Assembly (NCBI GenBank): GCA_019694155.1
Contig: JAIBCN010000247.1
Location: 1-37,588, forward strand
Direction: 5' to 3'
DNA from: Vicinamibacteria bacterium
GTDB taxonomy: Bacteria > Acidobacteriota > Vicinamibacteria > Fen-336 > JAGNNV01
DNA length: 37,588 nt
In this document: one piece after another, positions 33,180 through 37,588 of the stretch
Numbering within the stretch: the stretch's first letter is position 1
Layout of the letters: every line of letters begins with the position of its first letter
Made by a program: the position numbers and the translations under genes
Notes under the pieces: generated by a model
The model's input: the letters and a program-made list of their open reading frames with translations, nothing else
Told to the model about the DNA's origin: nothing
The model's database searches: none

Positions 33180-34961
33180 TCAGGGCCTGGGAGGCAGATT
33201 CATCCGCGCGACCAGCGCCCGGAAGCGCGGATCGTCGCGAAGCGGTTCGAAGATGGGATCCACGCCCAGGGTGCTCGCGAGGAGGACTCGGTCCGTGACG
33301 CTCTCTTCAAGGAACTGGAACGCCCGCCCGAAGTCGGCCATGCCCACGTACGCGTAGGCGAAGGCGAGCGGCGGTACATAGCGCTCGCCCGAGAGGCGCT
33401 GCAGGCGCGCCACGTGCCGCTCCGCTTTCGTACGCTTCCCGCAGCGGAAGCTCGCTGCGGCCAAGACGCCGAGGTGGAGCGGCCGGGGCTCGTGCTCCGC
33501 TCCCGGGGAAAGCACCTCTATGGCATCCACCGCCCTCCCTGCGCGGAGATGGACGAGCGAGGACACGAAACTCGCATCCGCGAACACCGGCTCGATGGCG
33601 AAGGCTCGAGCCAGCTCGGTTCGCGCGCGGCCATCATCGCCTTGGAGGTAGTACAGGTAGGCGAGCCGTGAATACACCGCGGGCACCAGCGGATTCAGCC
33701 GAAGAGCCCGGGCGAGGCTCGCCTCCGCTTCCTCAAACCGGCCGAGCCGCGACGTCACCATGCCGAGCCACGAGTGGGTCGCGAAGTCGGCGGGCTGGAG
33801 CGAAATGGCGTGCAGAAGGCGGCGCTCACTCTCCTTCCAATCGAAGTCGAAGTGGGCGCTGATTCCCCCAAGCACGGCCCAGGCATCGGCGGAGTCCGGA
33901 TCGAGGCGAACCGCTTCCTCCGCGCTGCGGCGCATCTCGCCCTCCACGGCCCGCCCCGCCACCGCCCCGAAGACGGAAAGGGCGGCGAGCGTGGCGGCGA
34001 GGCCCGAATACGGCGCGGCGTAGGCGGGAGAAGCCCGGATCAGTGCCCGGAACTGATCGAGGGCCAGGGCGAGGCTCGCGGTGTCCTGCTTGTGAGTGAG
34101 GGCAAGGGCTCGCAAATGGGCGCTGTAGGTCTCGATATCCGGGGGTTCTATGGGCTCCCGCCGCCTGGGAAGACGCACGCTCAGGGTCCTCGCAATAGCG
34201 GAAGAGATCTCCGCCTGCAGGGCGAAAACGTCTCTCAGCTCGCGGCGATAGGTCTCGGACCACAGATGGTAGCCGCGGATCGCATCGATCGCCTGCGCGG
34301 TGATGCGCAGCTGGTTCCCCGCCTTGCGAACACTGCCTTCCACCACGATGGTCGCGCCCAGCCGGGCGCCGACCTCGCGCACGTCCATGGCCTTTCCCTT
34401 GAATTGAAAGGCGGAGGTACGGGCGACCACGTCGAGCTCCTCGACCGTGGTCAGGGCGTTGATGATCTCCTCGGTGATGCCATCGCAGAAATAGTCCTGG
34501 TCCGGTTCCGGGCTCATGTTCACGAAGGGCAGGACGGCCACACTCGCATGCCGCCCCTTCTCCGTCGCCGCCAGGGACGGGTGGACGCCCGGACTTGCGG
34601 GCGTCAAGGCGCGGAAGGTCGGCACATAGCTCCCCGGACGAAGCCCGATGAGCACGGGATCGCCCGAGCCGCTCCCCTCGTAGTAGGTCTTGAGCTTGGC
34701 CCTGAGGCGGCGGGCCTCGACCCGAACGATGGAGTCGATGTTGGGGTCGTAGGTCTCGTCCCGGTCGAAGACCTCGACTGCGACCACGTATTCCTTCAGC
34801 CGATCGACTTCCCTGTCGAGGCTCCGCTCCACGATGAAGCGAAGGAAACGACAGAGGCGTTGCGATGCCACGAACGTGTCGCTTTCGAGGATCCTGCGGA
34901 GCTGCGCCCTGACGTCATCCACAGACACCGCCGCCGGTCCCGCTTCGCCTGCGCCCTGCAT
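33180..34961 (-). CDS. Regulatory protein with TolB/FlgO-like domain and TPR repeats
   Basis: A 593-residue protein. The N-terminal domain (about residues 12-112) has the FLRFIVERSLDRE and DETYDPNIDSIVRVEARRLRAKL patterns common in Acidobacteriota TPR regulators; it is probably a helical DNA-binding or signalling module. A TolB/FlgO-like region follows (about 137-250, VAVLPFVNMSPEPDQDYFCDGITEEI), as in CadC-like or adenylate-cyclase-associated proteins. TPR units fill about 290-560 (e.g. SWLGMVTSRLGRFEEAEASLARALRLNP). No transmembrane helix is seen, so it should be cytoplasmic. It is divergent from the orphan permease gene with 230 bases between, which suggests it controls that gene. No effector is known. 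Confidence 0.82.
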   Translation of the reverse strand: MQGAGEAGPAAVSVDDVRAQLRRILESDTFVASQRLCRFLRFIVERSLDREVDRLKEYVVAVEVFDRDETYDPNIDSIVRVEARRLRAKLKTYYEGSGSGDPVLIGLRPGSYVPTFRALTPASPGVHPSLAATEKGRHASVAVLPFVNMSPEPDQDYFCDGITEEIINALTTVEELDVVARTSAFQFKGKAMDVREVGARLGATIVVEGSVRKAGNQLRITAQAIDAIRGYHLWSETYRRELRDVFALQAEISSAIARTLSVRLPRRREPIEPPDIETYSAHLRALALTHKQDTASLALALDQFRALIRASPAYAAPYSGLAATLAALSVFGAVAGRAVEGEMRRSAEEAVRLDPDSADAWAVLGGISAHFDFDWKESERRLLHAISLQPADFATHSWLGMVTSRLGRFEEAEASLARALRLNPLVPAVYSRLAYLYYLQGDDGRARTELARAFAIEPVFADASFVSSLVHLRAGRAVDAIEVLSPGAEHEPRPLHLGVLAAASFRCGKRTKAERHVARLQRLSGERYVPPLAFAYAYVGMADFGRAFQFLEESVTDRVLLASTLGVDPIFEPLRDDPRFRALVARMNLPPRP

Positions 34962-35191
34962 GTCAGGAGGTTATCGTCGCCGAGTTCGGATCTTCAATCG
35001 GGCAGATGGTTTCTGCCCCGCTGGTGGCTCTCCGGTCAGCGTCCCCCTGGACCCGGTCGCGGCCGCGACAAATCAGGGCGGGCTCGGCCCTCAGTGTGCG
35101 CGATTGGGATCTCGCGTGCCGGAATCGGACGGAATCGGCCTCCGGAGCGGGCACGGAGGCTGGCCCGAGTGTTGCTGTCAGAGCCGTCAAT

Positions 35192-37588
35192 ATGCAGACA
35201 CTCGCTCTCGACATACGTACCGCCTTACGGTTCCTTCAGCGCCGGGCCGCGGCCTCGGCGGTCATCGTCCTTACCCTCGCTCTCGCTCTCGCCGCCAATG
35301 GCGCGGCTTTCGCGGTCCTGAAGGCATTCCTGCTGTCGGACCTTGGCGTCCCGGAGGCGAGCCGGCTGCACGTGATCTCTCAAACCCAGAAGGGCGCCGC
35401 CTTCCTCGACGCCTGGCCCAACTACCAGATGCTCCGGGAGCACGTGACGACCTTCGAAAACGTCGCGGCCGTCCTCCAGGCGGACGTCAACTGGGTGCAC
35501 GGGGAGGAGACACGACAGGTTTCGGCCGCGCGCGTCACCGCGAGCTTCTTTCCCACCATGAAGGTGTCACCCCGGCTGGGTCGGGAAATCGCCGCGAACG
35601 AACAGGGGCCGAATCCGGCGCCCGTGGTGGTGATCAGCGACCGAATGTGGCGGAACTCCTTCGCGAGCGCCCCGGATGTCATCGGAAGGACCATGGCGCT
35701 GAACGGGGCTCCGCACACGATCGTGGGGGTCATGCCTCGAGGCTTCGCCCTGCCGCCCGACATCGACGCCTGGCTGCCTTTCGATCTGCCGCAGGACGCT
35801 TGGACGCGAATCGTGGGAGCTCGCCAGTTGTTCGTCTTCGGCCGTCTGGCGCCGGGCCGCACTCCGGCCGACGCGCAGGAGGAACTCAAGGCCTTCGGCC
35901 GTCGCGCGGAAGAAGCGAGCGTGGCGAACAAGGACTGGAGCTACCTCTCCCAGCCGGTGCGCTCCTACTATCTGAGCGGCGCGGACGACACCATCCTTCT
36001 CGTCCAGGGCGGCGCCTTCGTCCTGCTCCTGCTCGCGGTCACGAACCTCTCCTCACTCCTCCTTGCCTGGGCAGCCGAGCGTGAACGGGAGACCGCCGTT
36101 CGTCTCGCCCTGGGAGCCGCGGCGAGGGACATCGCCAGACAGCACGCCGTGCAAAGCGTGCTCCTCACGCTGGCCGGCGGCGGGGCCGGACTGTTCCTGG
36201 CCCAGGCAGCCGTCCCGCTGCTCCGCGCACTCAACCCCACGCCGACCCTTTCATTCTTCCTCGATCAACTGCGGGTGGATCCGTCGGTGGTCGCGTTCAC
36301 CCTGCTCATCGCCGCCGTCGCAGGGGGTCTGGTGGGACTGGTGCCCCTGCGGCAGTCGCGACGAACGGATCTGGCGAGCCCGTTGAAGATGGAGTCGCGG
36401 GGAGGGACGGCCACCCGGTCGGCCCTCCTCTGGCAGAGAGCCATGGCAGTCAGCCAGGCCGCGATCACCGTGATGGTCCTTTCGGCAGCGGCGCTCTCCG
36501 TCGCGAGCTTCCGCGCGGTCCGCGGCGCCGACCCCGGCTACGCCACGGATGGGCGCGGCGTGTTCCGGATTCAACTGCCCGACAACGACTACAAGGATGC
36601 GGCGGCCCGCGCCGCGTTCATGCGCAGCTTCCTCGATCACCTGTCGCGCGAGCCCGAACTCGTGGAGTTCGGCGCGACGAGCACTCTGCCATTCGGCGAT
36701 ATCCCCGCGGGCTCGGCGCTGACCGTGGAGCAGGAGAACGGAGAATTCACCACGGAGCCGCGGATCTTCGGATATCGGCGGGTCACTCCCGGCTACGCGC
36801 GAACGATGGGCATACCTCTCATCGAAGGGCGTCCTCTTTCCGCGGAAGACGCGGAGGACCGCCCGACCGTCGCTCTCATCAGCAAGTCGCTGGCCGACCG
36901 GTACTGGCCGGGAGGCACGGCCGTGGGCAAGAGATTCCGGCGCTCCTCGCCGGGGCAGCCACCGCTCGAAATCACCGTGGTGGGCGTCGTCTCCAGGGTG
37001 CGCGACACCGGGAATGCCGAGGCCGCGCGGACCGGTGAGACCATCTATATCCCATACGCCCAGAACCCCATGCGGAAGTTCAGCGTGGTCGTGAAGGGCC
37101 GTGGCGGGGTCGATGCCGCCATCGCCGCCGGCGTTCATGCGCTTCGCGCCACCAGCCCGGGCCTCGCCGCATACGGTCTGACCACGACGGAGCGCCTGGC
37201 CTACGAAGCCAACGCCGTGCCGCGCCTCCAGATGGCGCTGCTGTCGGCCTTTGCTCTGGTGGCGGTGGGTGTGGCGCTGCTCGGCTCCTATGGCGTCATG
37301 AGTCAGCTGGTCGCGAACCGCAGCCGGGAACTCGCCGTGCGTCTGGCCGTCGGGGAAAAGCCCGGCGGTGTGTTGCGGCTCGTCCTCGGGCAGAATGCGC
37401 GCCTGGCCGGTGCGGGCGCCATGATCGGCGCCGCCGCCGCATGGCAGGGAGGCAGGCTCTTACAGGCGCTCGTGACCGGAGCCGATGCCCGGGCGCCCTG
37501 GACGTACCTGGCCGCGGCCGCGCTCACCGTCGGGCTCACACAGCTTGCCGGGCTGGTTCCCGCTCGCCGGGCCGCGGCGACGAACGTG
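35192..37588 (+). CDS. Duplicated FtsX-type orphan permease (ADOP type), 3' truncated
   Basis: The frame is open from the ATG at 35192 to the window end: 799 residues with no stop. Members of this type are about 800-900 residues, and the last visible segment, VPARRAAATNV, is the usual C-terminal motif, so only a few residues are likely missing. It has an N-terminal helix (about 16-38), a MacB-like periplasmic domain, a first FtsX permease module (about 268-390), a linking helix (about 416-441), a second MacB-like domain, and a second FtsX module (about 677-799). No ATPase domain is present and no ATP-binding gene is visible, which is the 'orphan' feature. Its biological role is unestablished; MacB-type relatives move peptides or lipoproteins. 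It is divergent from the TPR regulator. Confidence 0.88.
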   Translation, partial: MQTLALDIRTALRFLQRRAAASAVIVLTLALALAANGAAFAVLKAFLLSDLGVPEASRLHVISQTQKGAAFLDAWPNYQMLREHVTTFENVAAVLQADVNWVHGEETRQVSAARVTASFFPTMKVSPRLGREIAANEQGPNPAPVVVISDRMWRNSFASAPDVIGRTMALNGAPHTIVGVMPRGFALPPDIDAWLPFDLPQDAWTRIVGARQLFVFGRLAPGRTPADAQEELKAFGRRAEEASVANKDWSYLSQPVRSYYLSGADDTILLVQGGAFVLLLLAVTNLSSLLLAWAAERERETAVRLALGAAARDIARQHAVQSVLLTLAGGGAGLFLAQAAVPLLRALNPTPTLSFFLDQLRVDPSVVAFTLLIAAVAGGLVGLVPLRQSRRTDLASPLKMESRGGTATRSALLWQRAMAVSQAAITVMVLSAAALSVASFRAVRGADPGYATDGRGVFRIQLPDNDYKDAAARAAFMRSFLDHLSREPELVEFGATSTLPFGDIPAGSALTVEQENGEFTTEPRIFGYRRVTPGYARTMGIPLIEGRPLSAEDAEDRPTVALISKSLADRYWPGGTAVGKRFRRSSPGQPPLEITVVGVVSRVRDTGNAEAARTGETIYIPYAQNPMRKFSVVVKGRGGVDAAIAAGVHALRATSPGLAAYGLTTTERLAYEANAVPRLQMALLSAFALVAVGVALLGSYGVMSQLVANRSRELAVRLAVGEKPGGVLRLVLGQNARLAGAGAMIGAAAAWQGGRLLQALVTGADARAPWTYLAAAALTVGLTQLAGLVPARRAAATNV

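Noticed and set aside
1..37588. CRISPR arrays, tRNA or rRNA genes, insertion sequences, phage or defence genes
   Set aside because: I looked for regular direct repeats, tRNA cloverleaf arms, transposase or integrase motifs and defence domains and saw none I could support.

Overview
The window is GC-rich, gene-dense bacterial DNA with 22 protein-coding genes. Two of these run off the window ends. I see no rRNA, tRNA, CRISPR array, transposase or phage gene. Several features point to Acidobacteriota (inference): a FtsX/MacB-type permease with two FtsX modules and no ATPase domain (the 'acidobacterial duplicated orphan permease' type), a TolB/FlgO-TPR regulator divergent from it, a large Oar-like TonB-dependent receptor with an N-terminal carboxypeptidase-regulatory domain, and a LamG/Ig/GH127 exo-enzyme. 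A soil or sediment member of the phylum is plausible, but no marker gene proves it.

Layout. 1-6387: the 3' part of a molybdenum hydroxylase large subunit, then on the minus strand a tandem universal stress protein, a small secreted PstS-like protein, and the TonB-dependent receptor that lies upstream of it. 6737-9848: a MarR regulator divergent from a small cupin, with a near-perfect 23-bp palindrome in the shared promoter, followed by a DMSO-reductase-family molybdoenzyme. 9994-13978: a Cys-rich lipoprotein, a porin-like barrel followed at once by a second small PstS-like protein, and a GT39-type membrane glycosyltransferase. 14025-17523: a small four-helix membrane protein, an MFS transporter fused to a DUF2306 membrane domain, and a divergent LysR regulator. 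17524-17814: a gene-free, highly palindromic patch. 17815-20856: a secreted GH127 glycosidase. 21029-28245: a TolC / membrane-fusion / RND efflux operon with a beta-propeller gene behind it. 28258-30375: SerB and a divergent gluconate 5-dehydrogenase. 30422-32837: a flavin monooxygenase and a DUF4956 membrane protein. 33180-37588: the TolB/TPR regulator and the divergent orphan permease.

How the genes work together. Two separate loci pair an outer-membrane barrel gene (TonB receptor, porin) with a directly downstream gene for a roughly 120-residue secreted single-lobe PstS-like protein. The two small proteins are about 60% identical by hand alignment. This repeated pairing across two unrelated barrel types is the most interesting systems-level signal here. 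The marR/cupin promoter is the most interesting regulatory one: the two arms of one palindrome contain the -10 boxes of two opposed promoters. The rest is mostly recognisable metabolism, transport and regulation. I did not find a convincing wholly new multi-gene system.
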